Of a DNA stretch of 64,000 nucleotides, positions 13,386 to 26,135 are shown piece by piece. A program made the translations under genes and the position numbers. Position 1 is the stretch's first letter, and each line of letters opens with the position of its first letter. Source of the stretch: Heterodera schachtii (lineage: Eukaryota > Nematoda > Chromadorea > Rhabditida > Heteroderidae); assembly GCA_023374025.1 (NCBI GenBank), contig SIJG01000124.1:152425-216424 (forward strand). The letters are read 5' to 3'. The notes beneath the pieces were generated by a model. That model was given only the letters and a program-made list of their open reading frames with translations, was not told where the DNA came from and ran no database searches.

Positions 13386-15159
13386 TTTTAAAGTTTTTTT
13401 CCTTCTTCAATATAATATTATGCTTTTGGTTGAATAAATATCACTGATTATTTTTAATTCGTCATTTAAATTTGATTAAATTAATAAATATATCATTTTT
13501 TTCTTTTATTTCAAACAATTTTTTTTACCTTTCGATTTTTTTTTCAATTTCTTAAATTCTTTATTTGATAAAAATTTTTTTAATTGATTTTAATTGAACA
13601 TTTCTTAAATTTTCATATTAATTTTGCTCGCTTAACATTAAATTGGTTTATTATTCATCTTTTTAAGGCATAATTAGCTACTTGTTTTAATTTTTAAATT
13701 TCTATTATCCATTAAAAAAAACTGAAAAGAAAATGAATAATCAATTCATTTTCATTTTATTTTCTCTTTTTTAGTTATAATTTGTGAATTTTTTGAATTT
13801 TTTATTATTTAATAAAAACCCAAAAAATTAATTATTGGACTTCATTATGATGTATATTTAGATTTCATGTAGTCTAAAATAATTTTTAATGAATATAAAT
13901 CAATTTGAAATTAATAGAATTATAGGATAACGATTAAATGCAATAGGTATTTTTTTATACTAATTAGTTTTTAGTAAAATAAGATTTTAAATTTTAAAAT
14001 TCTTTTACAATAGATTGGATATTAAAAGTTTAATAATAAATTTTAAAAAATATAAATCATTAAGAGACTAATAAATCCAAGCGATTACGGTTTATATTAT
14101 TTTTAATGTAGATTTTTATCTAAGAAATTTTATTTAACTCATTCTTTATTAGTACCTTATTACTTTATAATTTTGTTCTTTTTCTTTCTAAAATTAAATA
14201 AATTTTTTATTATTTCACGTTTTCTGTGCGATTCTTTGTTTATTAACAGCTTTGAAGTTCTAATTTTCTTCTCTTTTCAGGCTTTTTTTTCATTTAAAAT
14301 AAGATAGCAACGAATACCAAAGCAAAATGGTTCAAATTTATATTAATTGTTATAATTTCAATTAATATTAAATGGGAGAAAACTTTTTATTTAATTCTTC
14401 TAGTTAATTGCCATTTTTATTAAATTTTTTTTATTTATTTCACAATTTTTGAATATTAACTTAAATTTTGCAAAAAATGATTATTAAATTTTTTATTAAT
14501 AGTTTCTCTTGATACTCAATACTTCAATTTTTTCTTTCTGACATTCTTTGTCCTCCTGATTTAGTCATTTCTTCATCTATTGCTACTATATTTAAGTGTA
14601 TTAATTGTTTTTTAATTTTAATTTTCAGATAATTAGCATAATTGTAAAGGTTTTCCAAATTTTATTTTGCTAATCAAATTTAATATAATAATTTAGTCAA
14701 GTTTGACTATTGTAAATAATTTTAATATAATTTTTTTATTTTGAAATTCGAGATATAATTATAATCAGGTTATATTTATATAAACAAAAACTCGAATTAA
14801 ATTTGAAAATCTTTTAATATTATAACAAATCAAATCAATTAAATATAATAATTTTTAATTAATAATTTGTGAATAATGATAGAAGTTTTTTGAAAATAAA
14901 ATTCTATAAAATATTATTGTGGTTCAATGACATTTTAATTCTCTCCAGCTCATTGAATTGTTAAATCTAAATTTTAATCATATAATTCATGCTTTTGTCT
15001 CATTTAAATATGTTTGGTTTAAATTTTTATTTTGTATTATTATTTTTATTTTTGTGCTTTAATTCCGACCTTGAAATTTAAAATTTATTTATTTTAATGT
15101 AATAAAAATATTTTGATTCACTTGAATATACAGTTGTGCCATCACTGTTGTAGTTATAT
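13386..15159. other. AT-rich DNA, no gene seen
   Basis: Nothing supported. Confidence 0.6.
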
Positions 15160-15795
15160 ATCTAAAATTATTTATTTAAATCATACTACACAAAATTGTT
15201 TAGGTTATTCAAAATTAAATTACAATTCTTTAAATTTACAAAAAAGTTTATGTTGCAACATAAATATAAAAATATTTAACTTTACCGAGTTAAAAGTTTT
15301 TTCCTATTTGAATTTTTTTTTATATTTTTTGCATTTTTAGAATATTAATTTAAGTTTAATATAATGTATTTTTTGAATATTTAATCTTTTTATAACAATT
15401 AAATTGTTTTATTTTAATCATTAAAGTTGGTAAAAGAAATACTAGTGGAAAATCGGGAGAAGTATAATAAAATCCATGTATGGCTTTCAATGATTTGATT
15501 TGTTTCCTTTCTTATATTTTAATAATTATCTAGATGCTCGTATTGAAAAATTTTAATTTTTAACTTATATCCATTTTTTAGAGATTTTGTGTTTAGTTAT
15601 TTAAAATAATCTGAGTGGTTCAAAAAATTTATGTTAATTTTTTACCTGTCTATATTACTTTTGTAATATTATATATTTTTTAAAGTAAATTTTAAAAATG
15701 TTATATTGAAAAATTTTACATTGTTTTTCTACTTTAATAAATATTTTGTCTTTTCTCTTGTTTCGTTATCGAATAGACTTGGCTTTTGCAAAATA
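15160..15795 (+). repeat. Dispersed direct repeat, shorter copy (with 12480-13385)
   Basis: Same repeat without the internal 275-bp segment. The match ends abruptly after GACTTGGCTTTTGCAAAAT in both copies, which marks a shared element end. Confidence 0.85.
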
Positions 15796-15870
15796 TTTTT
15801 CATTGAGAAAATTTTAGCTTCACTTACATTGCCATTTTTCGTAAACTTAAAATAATATTTTAAATTTTGT

Positions 15871-15920
15871 AGTGCTCACTTTGTTACTATTTTTCATAGT
15901 GCTCACTTTGCTACTATTTT
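15871..15920 (+). repeat. Short tandem repeat, two units of about 26 bp
   Basis: AGTGCTCACTTTGTTACTAT is followed by AGTGCTCACTTTGCTACTAT. Only two copies. Confidence 0.7.
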
Positions 15921-16088
15921 TGTTATTTAAGTAGCTCATGAACCAGATCCATGGGCTCCCGAACTTCTGAATTTCTAATAATATTCGATCATTTGAGTCA
16001 AAAAATGATTAATTGTTTGAAATAACTGAACTAAATTGATTTGAAAATTTTTATTAATTTAATCTAGTTTTATTTGTAGATTTTATTG

Positions 16089-16237
16089 GGTTGAACCAGG
16101 TTCCCGGTACCAGACAAAAATCGAGGTCCTGGTTCCTGCTTCTTAGGTCCCGTCAAGTCCAGGTCCCGGTTTTGGTAAAAATTTCAGGTCCCGTGGCATT
16201 CAATTTAAAATAGACAAAATGCACTTTTATGATTATT
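16089..16237. repeat. GGTCCCGGT-rich fragment cut by the assembly gap
   Basis: Contains repeated CAGGTCCCGGT, GAGGTCCTGGTTCC and related words, much richer in GC than its surroundings. The style resembles the composite arms of the Mutator-type elements at 24.9 and 38.2 kb. The other half presumably lies in the gap. No end or target duplication can be seen. Confidence 0.4.
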
Positions 16238-17228
16238 NNNNNNNNNNNNNNNNNNNNNNNNNNNNNNNNNNNNNNNNNNNNNNNNNNNNNNNNNNNNNNN
16301 NNNNNNNNNNNNNNNNNNNNNNNNNNNNNNNNNNNNNNNNNNNNNNNNNNNNNNNNNNNNNNNNNNNNNNNNNNNNNNNNNNNNNNNNNNNNNNNNNNNN
16401 NNNNNNNNNNNNNNNNNNNNNNNNNNNNNNNNNNNNNNNNNNNNNNNNNNNNNNNNNNNNNNNNNNNNNNNNNNNNNNNNNNNNNNNNNNNNNNNNNNNN
16501 NNNNNNNNNNNNNNNNNNNNNNNNNNNNNNNNNNNNNNNNNNNNNNNNNNNNNNNNNNNNNNNNNNNNNNNNNNNNNNNNNNNNNNNNNNNNNNNNNNNN
16601 NNNNNNNNNNNNNNNNNNNNNNNNNNNNNNNNNNNNNNNNNNNNNNNNNNNNNNNNNNNNNNNNNNNNNNNNNNNNNNNNNNNNNNNNNNNNNNNNNNNN
16701 NNNNNNNNNNNNNNNNNNNNNNNNNNNNNNNNNNNNNNNNNNNNNNNNNNNNNNNNNNNNNNNNNNNNNNNNNNNNNNNNNNNNNNNNNNNNNNNNNNNN
16801 NNNNNNNNNNNNNNNNNNNNNNNNNNNNNNNNNNNNNNNNNNNNNNNNNNNNNNNNNNNNNNNNNNNNNNNNNNNNNNNNNNNNNNNNNNNNNNNNNNNN
16901 NNNNNNNNNNNNNNNNNNNNNNNNNNNNNNNNNNNNNNNNNNNNNNNNNNNNNNNNNNNNNNNNNNNNNNNNNNNNNNNNNNNNNNNNNNNNNNNNNNNN
17001 NNNNNNNNNNNNNNNNNNNNNNNNNNNNNNNNNNNNNNNNNNNNNNNNNNNNNNNNNNNNNNNNNNNNNNNNNNNNNNNNNNNNNNNNNNNNNNNNNNNN
17101 NNNNNNNNNNNNNNNNNNNNNNNNNNNNNNNNNNNNNNNNNNNNNNNNNNNNNNNNNNNNNNNNNNNNNNNNNNNNNNNNNNNNNNNNNNNNNNNNNNNN
17201 NNNNNNNNNNNNNNNNNNNNNNNNNNNN
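16238..17228. other. Assembly gap (991 N)
   Basis: An unresolved run of N. Any open frame across it is meaningless. It begins just after a GC-rich repetitive stretch, which may be why assembly failed. Confidence 1.
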
Positions 17229-20039
17229 CAAATTAATTTTCGTGACAGATCATGAACTTTTTGATGATACCGAAAAAACAAATAAATGATTTGAAAAATA
17301 TTCATATTACAAGGTATCAAAATAGTAAATAACTAAATAACATTTAAAAAATTCTCCAACAAAATTCAATTATTCGTTTTAATATGAAATTTGAAAGAAC
17401 TATTACCTTTTTTCTTTATGATTTAATATTTACTTGGCCAATCGAAATAAAAATTTGAAACGTCAAAGAAAGTGCGAAAACTCCCAGCTGAACAATTTAA
17501 TTAAAAATAAATGAGCATTTAAACTTAATTGATATTCTTAACCAAGAAAAAAACGTCAAATGAAAATAACCAAGTAATAATTAAAAATATATTAATAAAT
17601 CAATAATGAAACATAAATAGTATTAATAATTTTTTACAACATCGCTGTAATAATATTTTAAGAAATAAATGGAAAAGAAAGCAAAAATATATCAAAAATG
17701 TGAAGAAGGAAGTTGAATTTTTAATTCAAGCGCTCAACGAGATTATAATACTAACTAACGAAATACATTTCGTTATATAAATTAAAATATACCACAAAAT
17801 TAATTAATTTTAATACAATTTTACAAATTTATTTTAAATAATTCGTTTGAAATACAACATAACTAGGCAATAATATATAGCTTATAAAAATAAATTAAAA
17901 ATAATTATTTAATTATTGATTCTAAATGTGTATGATTTATTATCATTTAATAAAATAACGTTTTAATAACATGTCAACGAACCAAACACGCAAAAAACTT
18001 TTTTTGAATTAATTTATTATTATAACCAAATAATTATAAATTAAAAAAAAATTAATTTTCTTAAAATTTTATTTATATTTAACACGCTAGATATTCATAT
18101 TTTGGAAAGTGTTTCAATATAATAAAGCATCAAAAGAATTTTATTTTTAATTATTAATTTATATTTTTTGGCATTTATTTACATTTATTTTGAACAAAAC
18201 ATTAATTTTTTTTATTAAATCTTAAAAATCTTCTATTTATCTAATGAATAAATTAGAATAGCTTTAAAATTATCCTCTACACAGTTCACTGATAAACTTA
18301 TTCGTATGGAATTTGGAATTATTTTTTTCGTTTTTTCAATAGTTAATTATTAAATAAATATTTAATTTTTTATGAATTTGAAAGTGAAAGTTATTATTTT
18401 TTTAGATTATTATCCAAAAATTAAAAATATTTACAATTTAATCAAATATCAAAGAATGCGATCAAAATATTTATTACATATTAAGAGAAATTATAATAAA
18501 TTTAATGACTATAATACAAACTATATATAAAAATTGAGTATTACAAAATTAAAAACAAATATTATACCTAAATGATTCATTTTTATTGAATATGCCATTT
18601 TACTGCAAATATTATGAAAATATTATTCGTAAATTTATCAAAAAATTTCATATTGGAAAGAGATACTGATTTGTTTGATCACCCGGCCAAGAGAATGTAT
18701 TTCCTAAATAATAAAGCAGCGTATACATTATATCTTTAATTGGAATTATTGAAAAATTTCTTGGTTCAATATACACAATCATTTTCTAAAATTTTTATTA
18801 GTTTTCCACGAAAATTTAACAAAGATAATATAAAGAAAAATTTCTTATAATAAGTTGTTATTAAAAAAATATCTATGAAATTAAGAACAAATAAACAGTT
18901 TGGTTTTAAATTAATTACTAACTCTCCTCAAATAAATGAATGAAAAGAAAAAATTGAGAAAAAAATAGCTACAATTAAATAAAAAAATTTATAATAGCGG
19001 GCGATTTCATAAATTTTGTAAAAACACTAATAAAAAACTTAAAAATATTTAAATACTTTAATAAAAAATAACTTGTAAAATAAGCATCAATAATGAGTAT
19101 TTAAAAATATATAAAAAATTACCTTGACAATTTTTTGGTATAAAAACAAAGATATTAATTTGTTTAACTATGCCACCTTTATAAAAGATCTAGACAATGG
19201 TGCATATTCACAAATTTAAATTCAAAATATAATTACTTATTAAAGTCACTTGAAACAAAAACAATAAAAGTTAATAACGATAAAAAGCAAAATTTCAATT
19301 TTCAGGATTTTTTAATGAATTAGGTCGCTTTTCGCGACAATTTTCCAACAATCAATATATGCCAGCAAATTTCATTTTAATTTAAATTTCGGAAAACGGG
19401 CCGCAGCTTTCAAATTTGAAACTCAGATACGCCTCATGGGGTCATGAACAAATGAGTGATCAATAATTAAATTTCAAAAAATCCCAACTAATAATTTGAC
19501 TTCTTTATATCTTTAATAGCTCATTCTTAAGAATTTATTATTCTACCCATTCAGGAATTGTCCAACCTCGAAAACCCGCTCTAGAAATTTTAGAAAGAAA
19601 ACTGCACCATTTCCCTGATTGTAATAACATACTTATTGATAAAATGACTCAAATTTAAATGAATCGCGTGAATAATGGTTTAATTATATAGCTTTCTTAT
19701 TAATAAAATTATTTTTGCAATTGGTTTATGTTTTCTAATTTATTCCTTTTATAATTTTTTACGAATAGTTTTTTTTTTTGTGAAATTAAATGTATTGCCT
19801 AATGTTTATTAATATTCTATCATTTCATTTAACGTTTGTCAAAGTCTTTTAAATTCGTAAATAATAACAGTAAGAATAAATCAACCTATTCCTATTTTTT
19901 CAAGACGCTTTTTACAAACATTTCCATTTATCAGAAATCAAGGTAATTATTTATAGAATTTATTGTATATTATTTTTAAATTTGAATTTAAATTTGATAT
20001 CAGATTTAATACTATATAAGGCTTTATATTCGCAATCCC
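17229..20039. other. AT-rich DNA, one mildly GC-richer patch
   Basis: 19320-19620 is less AT-rich (GGTCGCTTTTCGCGACA, GAAAACGGGCCGCAGC, ACCTCGAAAACCCGC) and probably an old repeat. No ends or frames were found. Confidence 0.5.
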
Positions 20040-20268
20040 AAAATTAGTGATTTTTTAATAAATATTTTCAAAATTTTGTTTATATTTCATTTAAAAATTA
20101 TTTTTTATTTCCTTTTTGGTCAGATACTTGGTGCCCTAAATTCTGTTTTATAATACTTTTAATACAATATTTTATCGTCTTCCTTTTTGGGCTTTAATCA
20201 TGAACTATAAAATTTTTTATTGCTTATGAGAGATTATCTTATGATGTTAGTTAAATAGCCAGCATTTT
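20040..20268 (-). repeat. Dispersed inverted repeat, copy B (with 7476-7690)
   Basis: Reverse-orientation copy of 7476-7690, about 12.5 kb away on the other side of the gap. Confidence 0.8.
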
Positions 20269-23200
20269 TTGTCTATTTGTATATTATTAGCTCTGATTTT
20301 TACAGTATTTTTTTAAAATAATTTTATTTATTTGGATTTTGTTTATATAGCTGCTGTGACATTCTCAGGTTCATTGGGTTTGAATTAAACATATATATTA
20401 TTGCTAAGAATTTAGTTTTATCTATCCTATAATATTTATTTCTTCATGATCGGTCAAGAAAAAACTCATTTTTTGAATATGTGAAAATAAGTGAATTAAA
20501 AATGTAATGAATTTTACTTGCGTTATTGGTCTTTTTTCTTGTAAAATGGTATTTTATTAAATCCGTTTTTGTTTTTTAAGTCAAAAAGGAATTTCAATAT
20601 CATTTATTATATAATTAGCAAAGTAATATATTTTAAATTCTTTTTTTATTAGTTTTGTATAATTTGTAGTTACAGTTTCAGGTTGAAAAACAATGCATTG
20701 CGAAATGCGAAAATTGCTTTATGTACTTTTTGATTTTTATATAGTAAGTCTTTGTGACATAAATTTGTTAAAAATAATTTTTTTTTTTTTTTTAAGTAAC
20801 TGAAGCAAGCTCGGTTAATTGTGGGAATTTTAATTTAATAGTAAAATTAAATTTATTTTTTCTAAATCGCAGAAAATTATCTAAAGCCTTACACTTCTAC
20901 TTTTCTTGACAATTGTTCAACTCTTGTTTTTTCATAGACAGTAGTCATTCACGATTTCGTTGATAACATTTATTATTTCAACATTTCTTAAAATTTTATT
21001 TATTATTTGATTAAATAATTCAATGAGTATATCTTTTTTTCAATAATTTTTTTATTAAATTCTATCTTAATACTTTTAATTATTATATTTGTTAATTGTA
21101 CTCTGTCGTTTTCTTTACAATGAAAAGGTATTTATATTTCTAATACTTTTCCTAAGTGTTTTCTATTAGCCTACAAAATTTCAAAAAAATTAATTAAGTT
21201 TTAAAAAGTTATGACTTGAGAAGCTTAGAAATATCCATAGCCCTAAGTGTTTTCTATTATCCTGCAAAATTTTTAAAAAATTCTTTAAGTTAAAAAAAGT
21301 TATGACCTGAGAAGATCAAAAAACCATATTTTTTGAACATTTTTAGTCATAACTTTCTTGAAACTTAAGAAAAATAATGATATCAAGAATTAAAATTTAC
21401 ATGCTTTTGAGCAAAGTTATATCAAAAAATCTTTCCATTTGATGGTTTTTTGACTAACGCCCATTATGATGGTTTTTGACTAACGTCATAGCACCGAACG
21501 AAAGGCCAACAAAGTTTATAATATATCATTTCTCAAAAAATCCACTTTTAATTTTGTTTGTAATAGTTTAATTGATAATTGTATCTTTTGTTATATTGCA
21601 GTTAATATTTATATTTTTTTATTTGATAAATTTTTTTTTACATTTTTTTCCCTTGTATACAGTTACACCGTAATCGCACAGAACCACAAGAGCTTTGATC
21701 AACATAAATTTTATTTTTTTATTATAGGAGTATTTGATTCTAAGTTACTCTATTGTAATTATAAACTTATTTTCTCAAGTTTTCCGGTGCACCATTTAGT
21801 AACCATAGAGTTACATGCTCTTGCAAATTGTTGGATCAGATTGCTTTTTTTAAATAACAAATTTTCAGTATTACGCTAAATTTAAGTTGCGGCAAAAATT
21901 CGGTATTTGTTTAGGTTGGTCGTGATTCGGTCGAGAATGCCCATAGCGTTTAAATATTCTTTAGCTGTTTTTGATAAATTATATTTAATAATTGAATAAA
22001 AATTATTTTTTTTTGAAATAAATGTATTATAGCTTTTAAAGATTAATCAGAATTTCCGAGATTTGGTCGTCTGTTTTTAAGGTTATTAGAGTTTTATGCA
22101 TAAGTAATTTTTTATTAATTAAAATATTAGTTTAAATATCTGGTCTTCTAAATTCAAAATGTGAGTACAATCTTTTTTGTAATGTAACCTATTTATTCGT
22201 AATTGTTTTACCTTTATGTTTATGTTTTTATAAAGTCATTTTTAAACTAAATAATTGTAAAAATTTTAACAACAATTATAGGAGAATTTTATCGATTAAC
22301 CTCAATATTATGTCTAATTTTTGTTGTTTATTTAATAAAATGTTTAACAAACTTTTTTTCATTTTTATTTTGATTAAAATTTTTTGTTTCTGTTTTAATT
22401 TAGAATTGTCATAAAGTAAATTAAAGCAAATCATCTGATAAATAAATATTAAACACTAAATATACGGAAAACCATTTTCTTAGGGTAATGACGGCAAAAT
22501 GTTTCATTTCTCGATGAACTTAAACGGGTAGTGAATATCCATAAAAAAAGCCGAAAAGAATTTAGTCAATAAGTGTAGCAAAGAAAAATAGAAGCAGTTA
22601 ATGAATAAAAACGGTTACTTATTATTATTTAATATTAAAATAGATGAAACTGGATTTTAAATTTTTATATGAACAGTTTAATTTGTATTTAGGTTTAATG
22701 CTATTTTACTAAAATTTTTTGCAATGAATTAAATACTTTGAATTAAGTTTTAATAATATGTGAAAAATGAAATTTTAAGAAAAAATCTATAGAACATCTT
22801 TTTGGTTGTGAATTTTCAACTTCTTTTGAGTTGTCTTTCGAATAGTCAATTTTATTGATTATTTTAAATAGCATTTTTAATTAATAGATTTTGAAAAAAG
22901 TTGAAATTGAAAAGCATGTTTAAGGTTTTATTATGCATGATGATTTTCCGTATATGTTTATATTTTAAAGTTTTATTACCAAGCTACAGTCACAAAATTA
23001 AATGTATTAAAATAAAAGTTTCTTTATTTTACTATAATTATAAGTAATTTATTCCTTAATCAATTAATATCAAAAATAAAAATATTATATAAAAGATTTT
23101 ATGAATTTGAATTTTTTAGCTTTTCTTACCGATTTTTTTTTAATAAATTCGGTGCATTAAGATGCTTGTTTGCTTATTTGTTTTTAAGTAAATCGCTGAA

Positions 23201-24179
23201 TTGTTATTTTTCTCTTGCGGAAAAATCTCTAACATGTTTAGTAACTTCTTCACATTATTTTCTATTTTTGAAATTCTTTTCTTCAAAATATAATTATTTT
23301 TTTATTACTTCTATATAAAATTATTTCACTTTTAAAAAGATACATTATAATTATGATATTTAGAATTTTTAATTACTTTTTTAAATATTTATTGATTTAT
23401 TTGTAATGATCTTTGTCGTAAATTAACATATTTTTGTGGCTTAGAATGATTCTGTTTAATTGTTTCCTCTTAGATTTTTATATAATTACCGAATAGTTTT
23501 TATTTTTTCTCTTGTTGAAAATTCTCGCTCATTTTCTGCATTGTACGTACATTTTGTTTTGTTAAATATATTCCTCTTTAAAATTACGCCCATCGTACAA
23601 TTATATAAACTGATCTTTTTTACAATAGATCTTTTATGACAATTACTTTGCCTTTTTTTCTTTAAATCAATTCTTAATTTAAATTTATTATTATTTTTTT
23701 AAATTAATTCGACAAAATGTGTATACTGTTTTTAAATTTTTTTTATCTTACTTTTATTGTTAATTGTTTGCCTCAAAAGCAAATTATGCCGCTTTTTTAG
23801 CGTCTTCCCTTTATGCATATTGTTATTACATTTTTTTTAATCTTTTTACAATCATAGTTTTATTAATTCAATAAATGTGATTTTATACTTTAAATTGGGC
23901 TCACAGGCATTTAACACGGCGTAGTATAATTAACGACGTTTTTTTCCATTACACTTTTTTATTATGGGAAATATTCAATAATGATTATAATTTAATATTT
24001 ATGCTGATAATATAAAGATTAAAATATTCGAAATCCTCTAAGAATATGTCAAACGGCTTCACCAACTTAAAAAAAATAATATTACAAATAAGAAAAATGG
24101 TAAAAATTAATTGCACTACATTCTCAATTTAATGAATTCGTTCGGGAATTTTGCTCAATAAAATCAAATAATTTTATTA
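20269..24179. other. AT-rich DNA with a short tandem repeat
   Basis: Apart from the 21151-21330 repeat and two nearby copies of GATGGTTTTT(T)GACTAACG at 21440-21487, nothing is supported. Confidence 0.55.
21151..21330 (+). repeat. Two-unit tandem repeat of about 91 bp
   Basis: Both units carry CCTAAGTGTTTTCTATTA, then a CTACAAAATT or CTGCAAAATT block, then AAAGTTATGAC(T/C)TGAGAAG. Moderately diverged. No coding. Confidence 0.7.
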
Positions 24180-24533
24180 AAGTCTATTCATTTATGTTGT
24201 TATCCAAATCCATCAATCTTAGTATCATTCGAAAGCTCCTAACATGCTCTATTTGCCTTACCAAAAAGTCGAAAAGTTTTTCAAGCTTAAAATTTATTGA
24301 GAAAACTTGAAAATTTCGACCTTTTAGCAATTTTCATGTATAACTTTTTTGATAATTGTCTAATCGCAAAGCAATAGCTTAGAAAAAGCTTCTAAACCGA
24401 GTAAGCTTTCTAACGATACCAATAATTTTGGATTTAGTTGACAAAAAAAAAAGTTAGAGAAAGTTGTAGTGCAAAAAAATGCTGGGGCCGAACCTTGAGG
24501 GCCTAACCGTGGGGGCCGAACTGAGGTAGACCG
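24180..24533. mobile_element. Relative of the 2.5 kb inverted-repeat element
   Basis: The right end (24478-24533) matches, in order, the right end of the 2480-2634 element: AATGCTGGGGCC, a GGG-rich block, then GAACTGAGG and GTAGACCG. The body has an imperfect inverted repeat: TAGTATCATTCGAAAGCT near 24220 pairs with AAGCTTTCTAACGATACC near 24403. The left end is not clear and no target duplication was found. Confidence 0.5.
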
Positions 24534-24907
24534 TAATGGATGAAAGATAAATTATTCATTATTTTAGTACTTAAAATTAAATCCATTAATGAATAATACA
24601 AATTGCAAAAAAAAAAAATAGATAATTATAATTCTGAGTAAAAAGAAGAAAATTTTAATGCATATTGAAAAAAAAGGAACGTTTTTTTTGATTTTCTGTA
24701 TTTAAATTACTTTTTTACTTGCAGCAATAAGGATTCTTTCTCTCAATTTCACCTGCAAAGAGCCACAAAGTTTTCTTTTCTTAGTATTGTTTATGTAGAA
24801 AATATGCTTAAATCATGCAAATTATTAAATTTACTTTTTTGTCTTATTGAAATATTTTCTTTTTTTTTTTGCAATTTTATTATTAAATAGCTTCTTTAAT
24901 GCATATT

Positions 24908-26125
24908 AGAGACCGGACGGGATCGAGATCCCGCGGGATTTCTTCGGGATCAGCGGGATTAAATTCGGGATCCCGACCTCGGGATCCGTCCCGAACGATT
25001 TTTTAAATTCATCGGGATTGATCGGGATCCCGAACCGGGATCCCTCCCGACATTTTACCAATCCCGCGGGATCCCGCGGGATTGAAGTCATGATAATTTT
25101 TCGAAAAATCTCAACTTTTTAATTAATATCTTGAATTTTAAATTAAAAAAATATTGTCATTTGCTGATTTTTCTTAAAAAATCCGTAAAAATTCCAAAAA
25201 ATTTCCACAGGTCTCCAAAATTCCAATAAAATTTTCAAAGTTTAAACTAAAAGTTGGCCATTTTGTGACTTTTATTTTTTCAAAAAAGAATTATCAAAAA
25301 AATTTTAATTCCTAAAATATTCTAAATCTTTTCGGTATATCATGACACGACAATTTCTAAGAATTTTGTGCAAAAAATTAGATTAGAAATTGTTGTCTAC
25401 GTATTTTTCCTTCGGTGCATATCTGCAGCGCCGGACTCTAAAAATGCTTATTTTCCTGAAAATTTTGTTCAAAATCGCTAAAAATTTGGTTTTTTTGGAC
25501 AAAATCTGTTAACAAATCGCATCCAAAATTACAAAATTTTCCCGGCGGCGCCTATCGGCACCGCCGGCCTCCACCTTGTTCCCCCTAAAGTTTTTGAAAA
25601 AATCTCATTTGTCAGCAAAAAAATCATAAAAATCTAATTTTTTGGTTCCGATGCACTTAACGATTTGCTAATTTTCCTCAAATTGTTAAAACTGATCATA
25701 GGAGGCGAAAATATAAAAATTTATATTTTAAAAAAAAATTTAAAGCTATATTTTTAAATGTTCTAATTTTTGGTCCTAAAATCTGATTTTTTAGGCATGC
25801 TATTCGAATTTTGGAAATTTTCTAAAAACCTGATATAATTCCCATTCCTATTTTTCTTCAATGGAATTGATCAATTATAAATATTAGACAAGCATTTGAA
25901 CAAAACTTGACACAAAAGCATAAAAAAAATTGAGTTTTTGCAAATCCCGATAATCCCGCGGGATCCCGAAAAAAATCTTCGGGATTGATCGGGATCGGGA
26001 TTCGTTCGGGATCCCGAGTCGGGATCCGTCCCGATCGTTTTTACGAAATGTTCGGGATTGATCGGGATCGGGATTCGGTCGGGATCCCGACTCGGGATCC
26101 CTCCGACCCCAGTTGTCCGGTCTCT
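24908..26125. mobile_element. Mutator-type non-autonomous element with GGGATC-rich arms
   Basis: The ends are AGAGACCGGAC and its exact complement, flanked by an exact 10-bp direct repeat AATGCATATT (24898-24907 and 26126-26135). The left arm (to about 25086) and right arm (from about 25943) are GC-rich and built from interspersed GGGATCCCG/GGGATTGATC subrepeats in opposite orientation. The 850-bp middle is AT-rich with two small GCGCCGG-containing patches and no coding frame. A 9-10-bp target duplication with long composite inverted arms is the pattern of Mutator-like elements. Short open frames in the arms are by-products of the repeat. Confidence 0.85.
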
Positions 26126-26135
26126 AATGCATATT

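Noticed and set aside
16205..17320. Long open frames on both strands around 16.2-17.3 kb
   Set aside because: They consist almost wholly of unresolved N and have no information content.
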